Source of the DNA: an uncultured Cellvibrio sp.
GTDB lineage: Bacteria > Pseudomonadota > Gammaproteobacteria > Pseudomonadales > Cellvibrionaceae
Assembly (NCBI GenBank): GCA_946481735.1
Contig: CAMLOU010000201.1
Span: forward strand, 1-5,576
Reading direction: 5' to 3'
Length of the DNA: 5,576 nt
This document shows positions 5,511 to 5,576 of the stretch, piece by piece. Below the pieces are notes generated by a model. It saw nothing but the letters and a program-made list of their open reading frames with translations, was not told the origin of the DNA and ran no database searches. The translations under genes and the position numbers were made by a program. Position 1 is the stretch's first letter. Each line of letters begins with the position of its first letter.

Positions 5511-5576
5511 TCGCAAACAGGAGCTGAAACGCTACCTGATTTGGTGCGCGGTTGCGCTCACATTTATTTTGGCGAT
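5497..5576 (+). CDS. Probable ABC transporter permease (PhnE-like), only the N-terminus in the window
   Basis: The ATG at 5497 has GAGG (5487-5490) 6 bases upstream and lies in a different frame, inside the last 14 bases of the ATPase gene. The 26 complete codons start MNGFDRKQELKRY, a charged cytoplasmic end, then enter a hydrophobic segment (LIWCAVALTFILA) that looks like a first membrane helix. The tight overlap with a PhnC-like ATPase makes a PhnE-like permease the best guess. The visible part alone is too short to prove the family. Confidence 0.7.
   Translation, partial: MNGFDRKQELKRYLIWCAVALTFILA

Overview
The window looks like chromosomal DNA of a Gram-negative proteobacterium, most likely a gammaproteobacterium. 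The base composition is balanced, ribosome binding sites are GGAG/AGGA type, one inner-membrane RND exporter is paired with a LolA-like periplasmic protein, and one promoter has a perfect TTGACA box. A Cellvibrio-like origin is a guess from general look only. No mobile element, RNA gene or CRISPR array is visible.

Layout. Positions 1-3104 hold a minus-strand operon: a 796-residue MMPL/RND-type exporter (714-3104) followed, with a 4-base ATGA stop/start overlap, by a secreted LolA-like outer-membrane lipoprotein-sorting family protein (717 down to 1, cut by the window edge). Positions 3105-3362 are a divergent regulatory region with a promoter facing each way. Positions 3363-4040 encode an ArsR-type repressor fused to a rhodanese domain, followed by a small DsrE-family protein (4135-4488, GTG start) and a short intrinsic terminator (4507-4526). 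After a second AT-rich operator and a structured leader of about 110 bases comes a PhnC-like ABC ATPase (4692-5510), overlapping by 14 bases the start of a membrane protein that is probably its permease (5497 to the window end).

How the parts fit. The main observation is a shared inverted-repeat element in front of all three transcription units. One copy (3139-3170) lies just downstream of the exporter -10 box. One (3332-3357) overlaps the arsR -10 box and start region. One (4538-4571) lies between the terminator and the ABC gene. The first and last match at 26 of 32 aligned positions; the middle one is the same element with 8 central bases missing. The simplest model is a local regulon in which the ArsR-rhodanese protein represses itself with dsrE, the divergent exporter operon and the ABC transporter operon. 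Rhodanese and DsrE domains both handle sulfur (or selenium) on cysteine, and the repressor lacks the classical ArsR metal-binding cysteine motif, so the signal is more likely a reactive sulfur or selenium species than a metal. The transported substrates cannot be read from the sequence.
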